Origin: Lasiodiplodia sp. COLG20
Lineage: Eukaryota; Ascomycota; Dothideomycetes; Botryosphaeriales; Botryosphaeriaceae
Direction: 5' to 3'
Length of the DNA stretch: 64,000 nt
NCBI GenBank assembly: GCA_009801085.1
Contig: VNWV01000006.1
Coordinates: 1 to 64,000, forward strand
Below the pieces are notes generated by a model. It was not told where the DNA came from and made no database searches. It saw only the letters and a program-made list of their open reading frames with translations. Position numbers and translations under genes: made by a program. Shown here one piece after another: positions 1 through 13,785 of the stretch (positions within the stretch are counted from its first letter, which is position 1; every line of letters starts with the position of its first letter).

Positions 1-195
1 TTCCTCTTGTACTGGTTCCTCTTGTACTGGTTCCTCTTGTACTGGTTCCTCTTGTACTGGTTCCTCTTGTACTGGTTCCTCTTGTACTGGTTCCTCTTGT
101 ACTGGTTCCTCTTGTACTGGTTCCTCTTTTACTGAATTCTCTTGTGCTTGATCATCTTGCACTAAGTCCCTTTGTACTGGGTCTACCGGCACCAG
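1..195. repeat. 15-bp tandem repeat array
   Basis: The unit is ttcctcttgtactgg. Eight exact units occupy 1-120 and decaying units continue to 195. The array runs off the left edge, so its full length is unknown. It lies in frame with the minus-strand reading frame. Confidence 0.95.
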
Positions 196-327
196 TATTT
201 CTGGTAGTGAAAGTTCTGAAATTTCCTCTTCTGGTGAAGGCTGCCCGGGAAAGTGTTGTTCGGAAGCGAGCTGTCTGCTTACGGGCTTGACGGGCATTGG
301 ATGTTGGAGCTCTGGCTGTTTCGACAT
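1..327 (-). CDS. Partial repeat protein with PVQEE pentapeptides
   Basis: A minus-strand frame is open from position 462 to the left edge with no stop. Its first ATG is at 327-325, giving 109 codons before the edge. The N-terminal part is rich in Pro, Gln and Glu. It leads into 15-base tandem repeats encoding P-V-Q-E-E. Eight copies are perfect (1-120), and about five more upstream are degenerate (SVKEE, QAQEN, LVQDD, PVQRD, LVPVD). The five-codon period and the conservative changes support translation on this strand. I recognise no domain and no signal peptide. The true start may lie in an upstream exon. It could be a cell-surface, scaffold or disordered protein; I cannot choose. Confidence 0.55.
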   Translation of the reverse strand, partial: MSKQPELQHPMPVKPVSRQLASEQHFPGQPSPEEEISELSLPEILVPVDPVQRDLVQDDQAQENSVKEEPVQEEPVQEEPVQEEPVQEEPVQEEPVQEEPVQEEPVQEE

Positions 328-502
328 TGGTAAGGATGATCCTGGGTATTCTGTTTCTCGATATTTTGGCGCTGCGACCTTTGGTGAAATATTAATAACT
401 GGCCGTTGTTGTCCTGGATGTTGGCCTGGTGGTCGTGTATTGGAACAGTTGACCTGCCGGCACTACGACTCCGAGGCTAACAAACGCGGCAGCAACGAGT
501 AG

Positions 503-921
503 GTGGTACTACACTGCCTCGCACCCGCCAAACGATACAGAGAAGGCAAGTAGGAACGCTTGGGCTTCAACCCCAAGCCGAGCGACTGCATGCTTTCGCC
601 AACCTGCTCGCCGCATACCTAGGGGCCAAGGTCGTCGTGAACAGACGCCCCGTGGATGCATGATACGACATCAATGCGCCCTATAATGCCCATTGTCCGC
701 ACCTTGACGGAGAGCATCCACGCAGTTTTTAAGATTCGTAAGTTCTGGTACCACTGCGCCTTCTGGCACGAGATTTGGCCCCCTTTATGACGACAGCTTC
801 GAGCTCAACACAGAAAACCAAATACGCCGAGCATTATGAGAGAGTGCGCCACCTCATGCTTGCTGACCACCATCTCGTGCCCGCGGACCGCCGTCTCGAG
901 TGGACGGTGACCAATGGCTAG
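503..921 (+). pseudogene. Broken gene remnant of unknown family
   Basis: Protein-like sequence continues across frame changes. One frame reads through positions 503-660 (with a stretch AERLHAFANLLAAYLGAK), meets TGA at 661, and continues in the same frame to about 725 (including NAHCPHLDGEHPRS). A second frame carries VFKIRKFWYHCAFWHEIW at about 723-780. The first frame resumes at 781 and runs to TAG at 916-920 (including KYAEHYERVRHLMLADHH). No GT-AG pair joins the pieces in a natural way. I do not recognise the family. It looks like a gene inactivated by at least one stop and two indels. Confidence 0.45.
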
Positions 922-1614
922 GGCAGCGTCACTCGTGATCGTCATCAGCGTGATCCGTGATTGGCGGAACTGAAGAAAGTGTCTGGATGTAGAAGTCGAT
1001 AGCAGCTAAGTCGTGCAGTGCTATGAAATAAAAAGGAAACCACATCGCTGTGGTTGTGGCGTATCGAATCGAGCAGTCCTTGTGAAGAGAGGCGCGAAGC
1101 GCCCGAACCGTCCTTCCTGATATGGGCGGGAGATTGCGTCTTGTCGAATCTGTAACCCGTCCAAGGGGGGAACGGCTACCTGCACCAAAAACCAGACGAA
1201 GGCTATCAGTCCAGCTAGCCATGCGGCGAGTATGAGTGGAAGGATTTCCGAAGCAAGAGGCAATGATGACGATCATTACTACGCAGCATTTCCTTGAAAA
1301 AAAAAAAAAAAAACAGAGTGGAAGAGAGACCTTCAATTGACACTGGTATCGTTGTTGATTGATCAAGGCCCTAGGATGAAGGGCCTCGATAGTTTCGAAG
1401 TAGCATTTAAGTTGTGCCAACTTCGTTGTCCAAGAACTCGAAAGTTTGGCTTCTAGCGGCTATGGTTTGGTGTATAGCCTAAACACAGCGTCGCGCGTGT
1501 GATTGCGCGCCCCATTCTTCTACCAACACACATTTTGGCATCTACCCACTTTCACTGGGACAATGTTTCAGGGGCGCCATCGCTGGATGTGGACTGCGAT
1601 GATCAAGAGCCACT
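922..1614. other. Intergenic, no gene seen
   Basis: There is no supported coding region. A run of 17 A bases lies at 1297-1313. The right end is the 3' flank of the prefoldin gene. Confidence 0.5.
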
Positions 1615-2198
1615 TCATGCGGCGGCAGGCTGCTGCAGCTGCTGCATCTCAGTTTGCAGAGTGATGATCTGTGAAATGTCAGCACCCTTTCAAGGCTCGA
1701 AAATACGGGCAAGCCAACCTCAATCTTCTTCTTCTCGCTGCGCTCCTGTATCTCGTTGATCTGTCCCTCGATGCGCTTGCTACAGTCGTTGTTAGTCTGG
1801 ACATTTCCAAACTACGTGACATTGCAACTGATGCTTACATCTCTTTCTCAATGAACTCCAAGCGCCCGCTCACAGCCAAGACGGCCTCGGATTTGTCCTG
1901 CTTCAGCAACACGGGGCCCACGAGCTTGTAGATGTTGGCATCGTCGGCGATCTTCTCGAACTCCTAGTAGCGTGGGTGAGCGAAAGGTCGGCATGGCGAT
2001 TTTGAGGGCGCGAACCTGCTGAACGCCCTTGTTCTCTTGTTGTTGCGACTCGAGTTTCTGGCGACCATCGACAACGCTCTGCAGTTCTGTGAAAGCATTA
2101 GCAAGCGCGGTAGCAAACGAAGCGGGGGACAACGCACCACTCTGGAGCTTCTGGAACTCGTCAGTGAGGTCCTGCAGCTTCTTCTGCTGCTCCGCCAT
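1615..2198 (-). CDS. PFD6: Prefoldin subunit 6 (Yke2-like)
   Basis: This is the beta-type subunit of the hexameric prefoldin co-chaperone, which passes nascent actin and tubulin to the cytosolic chaperonin CCT. It has five exons on the minus strand: 2198-2138, 2086-2016, 1963-1839, 1779-1719 and 1668-1615. The four introns are 50-59 bases with GT-AG ends. The spliced protein is 123 residues, the normal family length. It starts MAEQQKKLQDLTDEFQKLQ and contains SRQKLE/QQQENKGV-like and IYKLVGPVLLKQD segments characteristic of PFD6. Two heptad-rich helices flank a short beta hairpin region. It is divergent to VPS4, with 488 bases between the starts. The exon junctions keep the frame throughout. 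Confidence 0.93.
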
Positions 2199-2659
2199 CT
2201 CCGCAAGTGGTATCGAGGCCGATTGAAGGAATGGGTGCGGTGGGAGGGGTTTCGCGGGCGGTGGTGGACGGAGAGAGCCTGGTGCCTTGGCATTCGCGGG
2301 GCGGCAGTGACATGGGCCCTGCTGCGTGCCTCTGCGTCCGCTCGCCGCTCCAACAACTCTGTCTTGCTCACCCCATCCGCGCCGTTACGCTTCTCGTCGG
2401 TAAATTTTCGCTTCGTCCTCCACTCGGGTCATGACTGACATTCTCAGGCGCACGCTTCTCCCTATCTGCGCTCCAGCTCGCGCCCCGAACGCTGCCCTGG
2501 CAACCGCCCGCTGATCGCTCTATAAACGCCGACATCTGCTGCACCACCGCGCAGACGCCAGAGCCTCGACGACAGCGAACCCTGCATAGCCACTCTGCCA
2601 AACCTGGTCACATTTTGTGCCACCAAGTCAGCGACATCGGAAACGTAGTGTACTTGTAG

Positions 2660-4096
<1,437 letters not shown>

Positions 4097-4457
4097 GAAG
4101 GCGGCAGTGAGAATGGTTTTTGTTTTGCGTACATAGCGGTTGGGTGGACATGGGCGTTTTACTGTAGCTACGGAGAGCATCATATACCAAGTGCACAGGG
4201 CAGCACGAGTCAGGACGTGGACCCTTGCTTGCTGGCATCCTCCCGCCGCATCCTCCGCATCTTGTCCCTTTCTGACCCTCACCTGATCGTCTGTTATTTA
4301 CTTTCAGTCGCTCTGTGGGCTGCTGTGGAATGTTCATCTGCAAACTCCGAGGCTTCCCAGATTGATCCTTCGATAGTCCGTCTTGAGCACAAACGCACGT
4401 CAGCTTCCTTTGAGCTCCGCGTCAACCCCGGAAGCTAGCTTCAACAGCAACAACACC
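4097..4457. other. Intergenic: VPS4 3' flank and next promoter
   Basis: These 361 bases lie between the VPS4 stop and the oxidase start. I see no gene and no clear TATA box. Confidence 0.5.
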
Positions 4458-6276
4458 ATGTTGTGCAACCTAGCATTGGCAGCTGCCTGCCTTTTCGCCC
4501 ACCAAGCAAGCTGCCATGATGCAAGCAGCCATCCATCCGGAGCCGGCGCACCCGCAAAAAGGGTCGCCGTCATAGGTACGCACGCAGCAGCCTAGCTCCG
4601 CCCGTCAAGCTCCCCCCGTTACCGTCGAACTGCACATCGAATGACGGGGTTGACGGCTGACACCACACCTGCCCGTAGGTGCCGGCGCCGGTGGCTCGTC
4701 CGCCGCCTACCATCTGTCCGAGTTCGCGTCGTGGGCCGGCATTCCGACCAACATCACCGTCTTCGAGCGGGCGCCCTACATCGGCGGGCGCTCGACCACC
4801 GTCTACGCGTACGATGCGCCCTCCATCCCCGTCGAGCTCGGCGCGACCATCTTCGTCCAGGTGAACACGATCCTGATGGACGCGGTGGCGCGCTTCAACT
4901 TGTCATCGGATGGCCGCACCGCCATTGTCGACGAGGACGACGACGAGAACGATAAAGAGCGGGATTTCCTGGGCGTCTGGAACGGGCATGAATTTGTCTT
5001 GACCACCCCTGAGGATATGGGATGGTGGGATAAGGCGCGGATGCTGTGGAAATACGGGCTTGCGCCGATACGCACCATGCAGCTGATGAAGAAGACGGTG
5101 GGCGCGTTCCTGGAGATGTATCAGGAGCCGCATTTCCCGTGGACTTCATTGTCGGAAAAAGCACATGAGCTGGGACTAGTGGAGGCGTCTGCGGCGACAG
5201 GAGCGGAGTTCATGAGAAAGAATGGGATTGGGGAAGCTTTTGCACATGATGTGGTGCAGGCAAGGTATTCAATCACATCAACTTCATATACAAGACAACA
5301 GCTAACTAAAGTTTACAGCACCCGCGTCAATTACGCTCAAAACTTACCCCTCGTCAATGGGCTCATCTCCATGGTCTGCATGGCCACCGATGGCGCCATG
5401 AGCGTCGACGGCGGCAATTGGCAGATCTTCTCCAACATGGCCACCGTCGCGACCAAGGACATCCGGCTCAACACTTCCGTCTCCGCCGTGTCCAAGCAGT
5501 CTGACGGTACCTACAAGCTCACACCGAAGGACGCATCCACCAACGAGCTGCAAGCGTCGGAAGACTTCGACGCCGTCATCCTCGCGGCGCCCTACCAGTT
5601 CGCCGACATCGACTTCACGCCACAGCCCAAGCACGTGCCGGACACGATCCCCTACGTCCAGCTGCACGTCACGCTCTTCGCCTCGCCGCACCGCCTCGCA
5701 GCGTCGGCCTTCAACCTGCCGCCGGGCTCCGCGGTGCCGCAAGTCATCCTGACGACGCTCGCGCCGGGCGACGTGCCCAACGACGACAGGGACGCCGACC
5801 TGCCCAACAAGTCGCACGTCGGCAGCGCGGGCTTCTTCAGCATCAGCACGCTGCGCGCGGTGCGCAACCCCGCCACCGGCCGCCGCGAGTTCCTGTACAA
5901 GGTCTTCTCGCCCGCGCCCGTCACCGGCGCCTTCCTGGCCAAGATCCTCGGCGTGCGCACCGACTTCGACGACGGCGAGAGCGACCTCGGCGAGGACGTC
6001 GTCGGCCGCCAGGGCGATGTGACGTGGGTGCACCGCAAGGTGTGGCACAGCTACCCCTACGAATTCCCGCGTGTCACGTTCGAGGAGCTCGAGCTGGATG
6101 ACGGGCTGTGGTACACGAGCGCGATCGAGGGCTTCATCAGCACGATGGAGACGAGTGCGTTGGCTGGGAAGAATGTGGCGAGGCTGGTGGTTGATGGGTG
6201 GGTCGGTGGTGATGAGAAGGGTGAGAAGGGTGCGGATGGCGCGGAGGGTGATGAGGAGGGCGTCAAGGAGCTCTGA
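4458..6276 (+). CDS. Prenylcysteine oxidase/lyase (FAD)
   Basis: The family cleaves S-prenyl-cysteine, left from breakdown of prenylated proteins, to cysteine and a prenyl aldehyde; it is a lumenal or vacuolar FAD enzyme (prenylcysteine oxidase, PCYOX family). Exons are 4458-4575, 4679-5264 and 5319-6276, giving 553 residues. Residues 1-19 form a signal peptide (hydrophobic core LALAAACLFA). A dinucleotide-binding motif VIGAGAGGSSAAYHL spans the first splice junction. Downstream are FERAPYIGGRST and VELGATIFV, typical of the family. The second intron (5265-5318) joins VVQAS to TRVNYAQ. The C-terminal tail is Gly/Glu-rich and less conserved. The start is the first ATG that gives the signal peptide. 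Confidence 0.88.
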
Positions 6277-9200
6277 GAAGCTTTGGAGAAACCCCCTGAA
6301 GGAACGGCATAGCCTCCGAAGGGGTGATCATGTTGGGATTAGAGAAAGGATCTTGACTAGAGCAGAGAGAATAGGGGATTCGCGAATCGGCTTATTTCAT
6401 GAGGTGGATGCAGATTGCGGGTTTAGGCGGGCAGAGAGTAAGCTATGTTTGTTGACGATCAAGCGCTACGTTACGAATTCTAGAAACACTGGTTCTTCCT
6501 TCGCAAGGCGACCATCATACATGTTCCCTTCCATCTTGCCGATCTGTCAGAGAAACATTACGAACCCCTCCTCCAACATCAGCCCTACCCCATATTAAAC
6601 CAACACCGCTGACTCGTCTACCGAGATGCGCACAGAAGAACATCGAACCAGTTCTCTTCGTATTCGGCAAGGTAAGAACTGCCGACCCTTCTGAAAACGA
6701 CGATTACAACAACCGTTGTGTCAACTTTCTGGCTGCCTCGCCTCCGCTCCACCACATCATGAATGACTCGTCTGGACGCGTCGGCGTCGCAGCTGTGGGC
6801 ATTTTATCTCTAACAGAGCCGACTTGCGGGTTTTTTCGCGATTTAATATGAGCGTAGATTGTTGTTCTCCACATCGTCTGCGACGGCGGCGGCTTTGCGT
6901 TGGGCATCGAGTCTGCCTTGAGGGTCGGGGCCGGAGAGAGGAGAGGCGAAAGTCAAGGAAGGGAGGTGGATCGTGCAGCTTAGCTAAGACGGGACAGGGA
7001 GGAGGGTAGAATCATGGGTACACGATGGATTGTGTAATGTCTTGTGCTTCCTTCGAACGATGCTGCACTCCTCACTGATGAGTAGTCGAAGCAAACGGCG
7101 AGAAGTAGATGTTTCGCATCTGTTCAGATGCAACTGGTCCTTGGAGTCAACGTCTAACATCAGCAGGGTGCAATATCTTTGGCAAGGTAACAGTTGCAAT
7201 GCTAACTTTTTCTGCGCCTCGCCGAGGGTAGAGGGGAGTAGAGAAAAGTGAAGAAAATGATTGCTCAGGACAACGAGAGAGCAGTCTCATTGCTCCCTTC
7301 TCTCCACTCCCCTTTTGCATACGCGTTGCCTCCTCATTCCAATGAACTATCGAGTCAAGTAGCATATTGACCAACTCCTCGTCTACTTCCTCTTCGGCGG
7401 CAAAATAAAGATGGTGGGCAATACCAAGCCAAGCTAAACCAAGCCACAAGCGTTCTACGGATCTTTCCTTCAAGCAGGCGAACCGTGGCTGGATGATGCA
7501 TCTAGATCAAACACGTGGCTGTCAGTCCGATCGTTATGGCTGAGCCACATAGCCCTCATTCTAGTCCACCTCCCGAAACAAGTGCGCGTTGCGCGAAGAA
7601 TCGAGTCAGAAAGGCGAAGGTGGAAGAGGCTGAGGGGGGCGGGAACATTCTACGGAGAAATAGCGAAACGACGGCATTTTCCATCAGAGGATGAGGGATC
7701 TCCCGAAGAGGAAGGCATTTTGGCGCAAGTCCGGGAAATCATCACAGACTACTGGTTTCTCTTCTCGTTCTGAGGTCAATGAAATGGCGTTGGAAATAGC
7801 AGCAAGGAAAAAATGGGCGAGAGATGAGTGAGTAGAGAGGCAAAACGGTGTTTTGATGCTCCTGTCGCGCTTAGAATTAGTAATGCCAGACGGCGCCAGT
7901 CGTCGGCCGTCGGCAATTGATCCGCTTCGGCAACATCGGCCGGCTTGCGGGCACTTCGCCTTTAGACCGTTGTGCGAAGAAAAGACTTGGCCTACTGTGG
8001 AAAGGTAAAACCTTAAAAATTTCCCCGCGGAAAGGAGATAATGGTGTGATGTTTGCCGGTGTCGGACCGTAAAGATGGATGTGAAGTGGAGACTGGAGAA
8101 GGAGAGGAAGAAAATGATGATTTTGATGTGTTAGTGCGTACAGTAATACTTACGCGTCGTCCTTCCCGCGGGCCGGTCGTTGCAGGTGCGGTTGGATGCG
8201 CGCGATTTACCGCACGTGGGATGGTTCGCGCAAGCCACCCCGCCGACTTGGCCCGGCGCGTTGCAACTAGTGTCTTAGCAGAATTGAGAAGATGCTGCAG
8301 TTGCGTAGCGTGCTCTTTCGTGTTGTGCTTCTGTTGTTCGGTTGAAGTGGCTGTACAGACCAGTGATGTACCGAATTAGTACTCCTAAGTAGCGTTGCGA
8401 CCTGGGCATTACTTTTTCTAGTACCTACTACGCCGCAGAGCCGATATAATTTGCTCACCTGTGCGGCAAAGCACCTCGATTCTAGAAGCTTGCGTTCGCG
8501 CGGGTGGCTTCGGCCAATGATCCGTAATCTAATCAGTCATACGGAGTATTCCACGGGATCCGTTCGGAGAGGCGTGCCGAATTTTGGAGAACGGGAATCG
8601 ATGAAAGGTAACGGGCCATTTGAGTACCTGTGAGCTTTGGTATTTTTGAATGCTGGATGAAATGGTGCAGAAGGTGGTTCGACATGCGGTAGGATTCGAT
8701 AAGAAACTTGGCAGTTTCTAGGGGCGTCATTGGCGGCCGTCAAATTCCAGGCAGAAAAGACAAGATGAAGTAGTGCGATGTAGATTGTGGCTGCGGCAGA
8801 TTGAAGGATGCGGCAGGTGTTCTGCTGCGGAGACATGTGCCGTGTCTTGCATAATGCAGGGCCGTTGGTTGCTGTTGTGCCGCCAAAGGGGGGCTGCCAG
8901 TGCTGAGATCTGTGGACGACAAAGTCTGTCGCTGCAGAGGAGTCCCCATTTGGAAGCTGCTTTGCATATCTCAGTTACGAAATGGACCGATCGGATCTCG
9001 CAAGCTGGCAACCGAAGCACCTGGCCGTCGTCACACAGGAGCCCCATCTTTCTTGTCATCACACCCCATAGATCTGCAGGAGCTACCTCTCCTACGGTGA
9101 TATTCCGCTGTGGGGGAGGGGGCCAAAGAAACAGCCGACTCCCAGAGAGACGGCGCGGCCGCTCGGGACAGCAGTTGAACACCACGGCGACGGCCAACCA

Positions 9201-10695
9201 ACCATGGCACGACGAGCAACAAGTACGGCCGAGGACGAGCGAAGATGGTCCGCTCGGATGGGGCCCCTTTTAGATCGGGTGAAGTCTGTCTCGACACAAG
9301 CCGAGAAGGCGTTGAAAGTAGGGACCGACCTGGTGGTAAACGTGGCGCGCTCGCTGGCCAGAACAGCGACGGAAGATAGCGGAGCGAAGGCACGGTAGAT
9401 TTGATGCAAGTGCTAGCGCGAGGGAAGCGGGCCGGGGCTGGCGTTGATTGGGGCAGGAGCCGCGTCAGAAGGAAGAATTGCAGCTGAAGCCGCTGCGTGC
9501 GGCTGAGGGTGGCGCGCTTTCGTCTCCGGCGCCGGAGTTTGCATTTTGTCAAGTGCCGCTGTTTCGATCGGCAGCGCTGCCGTGACCGTCAGCCGGTAGC
9601 AAGGTGGTTGGCGGCCGAAGGCCCTGCTGATCGCTGTGCTACTCGTGAAAGCCACGCAGGCAGTGGACTGGGTTGCAGTGGTGTTGGAATGGTGCCGGAG
9701 GCAGTCTGCCGCCGGGCTCGGGGAATGACTCGCTTAGGGCAGGCGCAAATCAGTGATTCGCCTCGCCTGCCACGTTCTGTTGCTGCAACCGGCAAAGTGT
9801 CGGCCTCAACGTCTTCATTGCGTCTGCGCGCCATCGCCCAGGACCCACCCATGCCTACGCCTCATCACCGCAGGGCTCACCAGCTCTCGCGCCGCCCGCC
9901 TGATAGGGCAGGCCCCAAAATGGCGACGCGCTCTCCACAGGCCAATGACGCCTCCGCCAGGGACCATCCGAGCCAGGCCAGCGGTACGCCCGGCCAGGGA
10001 CCCGCCCCGGAAGCAGCCCTTTAAGCTGCTGTGTCGCTTGGAAATGCTTGCATTGCGTCTCTGTCTTTACGTCTTCGTTCCGTTGGTTGACTTTCGTCTG
10101 ACCAAGGGAGTCATGCCGTGAACACAGGCAACAGCTGTCCCTCGCGTTCCACAACATCATCTCACCACCGTCGTTGCACCAGCATAAACTTTCAGCCCGA
10201 GTCAGCTTCATTCACCGCGTCTTTTCTCCAGCCCTCGTCATTCTGTGAGTATGTGCACCGTGGATCCCTATAGACAACACATCTTTTCCGCTTCTGGCAC
10301 AGCGCCCCAAACTCACTGCCCAATCCTGTCCTTGCACCGCGCCCGAATATTGATTTTCGTCCTGCGACACCTTTCTGGCCACTGCAAAAAGACCCACACC
10401 AATCATCGTCACTGCCCGAAGAGAAGCACGAACTCACGCCGCACAAGCTGCAGTCATCCGGACTTCCCGTGCCCTCTTGTGTCCTCCGCTCTCTCCGCTC
10501 TTTGCTCCAGTCCTCAGCTCAATACACGCCCCGCTGCGAATTTATCTTCGGGCCTCCCGCTCCCGTTCCCGCCCTTCGCGCCGCCCAGTCAAAGCTTCCC
10601 GACCTGAATGCGGAGGTAGACCCGGGGGCTCCGCTTAGTCCCGCCCTTGAACTCATTCGACCAAGCCATTCCGACTCGGCGAACTTCATCTCACC
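6277..10695. other. 4.4-kb gene-poor region
   Basis: No frame here shows recognisable domains or plausible splicing. Short open frames occur on both strands, mostly overlapping in GC-rich sequence at 8.7-10.1 kb, and look like chance. One minus-strand frame at 7147-7473 has an acidic stretch (EEEVDEELVNMLLDSI) that could be coding, but I see nothing to support it. The last 500 bases are probably the promoter and 5' UTR of the membrane protein gene. Confidence 0.5.
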
Positions 10696-12238
10696 ATGGC
10701 CAAGGGAGACCCCAGCCATGCGGAAGTGCTCGTGGAGAGCATTTGCTTTTACGTCTTCGCTCTTCTCTTCTTCATTGGCAGGCTGTGAGTCAATTGGCTT
10801 CAAACACTTGATCGTTTTCTGACTGGTCCTAGTTGGTCGAGAGCAATTACTACAGGATCCATCAGGAGACTTGCTTGTGGGTCCCTCACGAGTCCCAAGA
10901 CAGCCATTACATGCTGACCAGGTCACAGCCGATGACTATGTTATGATCGTGACGTTCCTTTTTTACACCGCACTGATAGTGCTTCTGAATTTCAACATCC
11001 GCTTCGCCAGCAACCTCATGCACCCTTCGGAGTTAGCAGCAGTCCTTGCCGATCCCGAGGAAGTCAAAAGTCGAATCTTCGGCAGCAAAATCACACTCGC
11101 CGTAGAGCAGTGCATGATCCACGCGCAATGGGGCACCAAGGCCAGCCTTCTCATCCTCTACCACCGAATGACCCAGGGATTACGCGAGAATCTCTTCAAC
11201 AAAATCGTCGCCTTCTACGTACTTCTCGGTTATATCATCATCCAGATCACATTTTTCGGCGTCTGGTGCCGGCCCTTCAGCGAGTACTGGTCGATCAATC
11301 CAGTCAACGAGCAGTGCTCCAATTACGGCAATTACTGCATCATGATTCTTGTCTTCAACACCTCGTCGGACCTACTGCTCATGCTCGTACCGATTCCATT
11401 GATCTGGAAGGCACAGATGAAGCGCAAGAAGAAGATCATGTTGTGTGCTGTCTTCTCGCTCGGTCTTTTCAACATTGTTGCCGCAGTTCTCAACAAGACG
11501 TATAACTGGATCCTGCCCGGCTCCCACGTCTATATGATCTGGTATGTACGCGAAAGCAGTACAGGCATCTACGTCGCCAACGCGACTTGCTGCTGGCCAC
11601 TGTTCCGCAAGATCGTCGCCGCCACCGGCCTCAGCGGATCATGGACCAACTCCGCCTCCGGACCCCAGGGCCCGAGCAAATACATGTACGATGAGTACGG
11701 CAACAAGACGGCCTTGAACGATGGCACGGGTGCCAAGTCGTCGACAAACCGAAAGAGCACCATCCGCGGCTCCCAGCGCTTCAGCAAACTCCGCTCCGTC
11801 CGCGACCGCACCATGCACAGCCTGCACTCGACCAGCACGCACACCGGAAACATCCTGACCGCGCACGGCGGCACCATCCGCCGCGGAAGCCAGGAGGGGC
11901 GCGATGCCAATGGCAGCCAGGAGGCCATCAACAGTAGCTACGGCGAGCACAGTTCCAGCATGCCCCTCGAAATTTGGCGCCAAGTCGACTACGATATCGA
12001 GGCTGGCCAGCCGCGCACACCGAGCATGTACGAGGATAAATACAATGCTGAAGGGAAGAGCGATATTGTCATGGGGTTGAGGAGTGATGTCGTAACGACG
12101 ACAGTGACGGAGGTGAAAGGTGGCCAAGCGGCGAGAGAGAGTGGGCACAGGAGGAAGGAGAGTATGTTTGGTGAGGGAAGTTCGAGCGGAAGCAGTGGTG
12201 GGAGGAGTGAGAGTGCGAGTCGTGCGTCTAGTAGATGA
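10696..12238 (+). CDS. Fungal rhodopsin-like integral membrane protein
   Basis: This belongs to the large Pezizomycotina family of seven-helix proteins with a fungal 'rhodopsin' domain; ligand and role are mostly unknown. Proposed exons are 10696-10784, 10833-10876 and 10929-12238, giving 480 residues. The second intron (10877-10928) uses donor GTGGGT, branch GCTGAC and acceptor CACAG. It restores the frame into ASDDYVMIVTFLFY, the expected helix-2 start. Hydrophobic helices are visible through about residue 290, including LLGYIIIQITFFGVWCRPF and LLLMLVPIPLIW. The WCRPFSEYW and NATCCWPLFRK segments are family hallmarks. A long Ser/Gly-rich cytoplasmic tail ends in SASRASSR. The exon 2 boundaries are less certain than the rest. 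Confidence 0.82.
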
Positions 12239-13730
12239 GCATGAGCACGGGTTAAAGAATTCTCTTTTTGTTTAATTTCTATCTCTGGTCGAAGCGACAT
12301 GGACATTTTAAGGTGGAAAAATCGGCGTGCTCAGAAAAGGATGGAGAAGGACATTACTTACGATACCCAGGACTTAGAAAACTATTTCCATTTCATTGCA
12401 GTTTTAGCTGTAATTCACAAAAGATATGAAGATGTTAGTTGATGTTCCCAGGCTGCCTGGACCCTTCAAGGTCTTCTCTCCCATTCCGAAGGCGCAAGAG
12501 GGAACGATCGCCACTCCACCCTGCAGGTATCCGATAGCCCTGCAGAGAGACGTACTTACCCTGGCTGCAGCTGGGCCTGACCCAAGGACTCGGATCTCGC
12601 CTTCGTATCATTTTGTATACCCCTGTTGCAGATCAGACTGTGCTGGGTCTCCTCCGCATCTCACCGCTTTGACTACAGCAAATATATGCAGGAACAACGT
12701 TGTTTGTTTCTTCTTTGGTCTCTCTATTTGTATCAGAAATCAGCCTTCCCGATGGTTGATCTCTTTGGCTGTTGACTTCGAGCTGAGTGGAGGCAGTGCG
12801 CTGTATTCAGGGGTGGCGTGGGATGATCGGACTGCCGTTCTTGTTGACGGGCTGAGCTTGATCTAACCTCCCCTTTACTGTCAGTTTTGCTCACAGTGAT
12901 ATGAATTCTAAAAGGGAATCTTGTGAGGTGGAGGTGGCGTGAGTAAGTGATGGTGTCGAACAAGGGCTGTATGGACTGTTTGTGCAGTGGGATTCATGAG
13001 ATTAATAGTATTGGTTTTCATGTTTGCACATCGCGTTTGTCCTTCATTTTCTTGATGTCATTGAACATTTTCCGCTAGTACAACTGGGTCCATGGTGTTC
13101 AATCAGCGATTTTCTTATCCCATTTTTTCGGTGCCAGGACTTTCTACACACAAGACCCCCACTCCTGATTGCCTTCCTGATTGCCTTCCTGATTGCCTTC
13201 CTGATTTCTTCTCTTCTCTCACATGTCATGATAAGCCAGATGTACAGCCCGCGATGCAGTCGCTTGTTCCTGCCAATTCGCTCTGTATCATCGAATGTGT
13301 GACCTCTGAACCCTTCACATGTCAGACCTCAAAAGCATGTGCTTGGCATATCAAGCAGGTGCCCGCTGAAAGTACACTTGCCTCTCAATTGTCATATGCC
13401 CCATGCGGACTAGCAAGGTGGTCACAGTGCGTACTTCCTGCTTTTTCTACATTCACATGTGACTTCTCTGTGCATTCACGGGTGGCCACGACGGGCCACA
13501 TGTCGCCAGGTGGCTTCCCTTCTCAACACCATGACCCTGAGACTGCCCAACCTGGACGGCACATGCCGACGGATGACTGCCACTCTGACCACCCTGCGTC
13601 AAAGGGTCTTTCACATGCGTGCAAATTATGCAGGCCACCCACCCAAACGGTCACGGTTGCCCAGAAGCTCCTACCTTGTTCCGTCGTCACCCTAGTGGCG
13701 GAGCTCGTGCCTCTATCCAGACCACCCTCC
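12239..13730. other. Intergenic upstream of U2, with repeated TCACATG motifs
   Basis: No protein gene is supported. A 12-base unit TGATTGCCTTCC is repeated three times at 13166-13201. TCACATG-type octamers recur near 13220, 13316, 13452 and 13610. The sequence is otherwise unremarkable. Confidence 0.5.
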
Positions 13731-13736
13731 TCCTAC

Positions 13737-13747
13737 CTATATAAACC
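13737..13747 (+). promoter_or_regulatory. TATA box of the U2 snRNA gene
   Basis: CTATATAAACC lies about 45-50 bases upstream of the predicted 5' end of the U2 RNA. This suits RNA polymerase II transcription of a fungal snRNA gene. The assignment rests on position and motif only. Confidence 0.6.
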
Positions 13748-13785
13748 CCACCATGGTACGACCCAGACGCTTCCTTTTCTCTCCA

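Noticed and set aside
1..195. CRISPR-like array
   Set aside because: Units are 15 bases with no spacers and are read in frame as a protein repeat.
5344..6048. Antisense frame opposite the prenylcysteine oxidase
   Set aside because: It mirrors the coding strand and has no recognisable motif.
8148..8162. ATACTTAC resembling the 5' end of U1 snRNA
   Set aside because: The match ends after eight bases and no Sm site or U1 stems follow.
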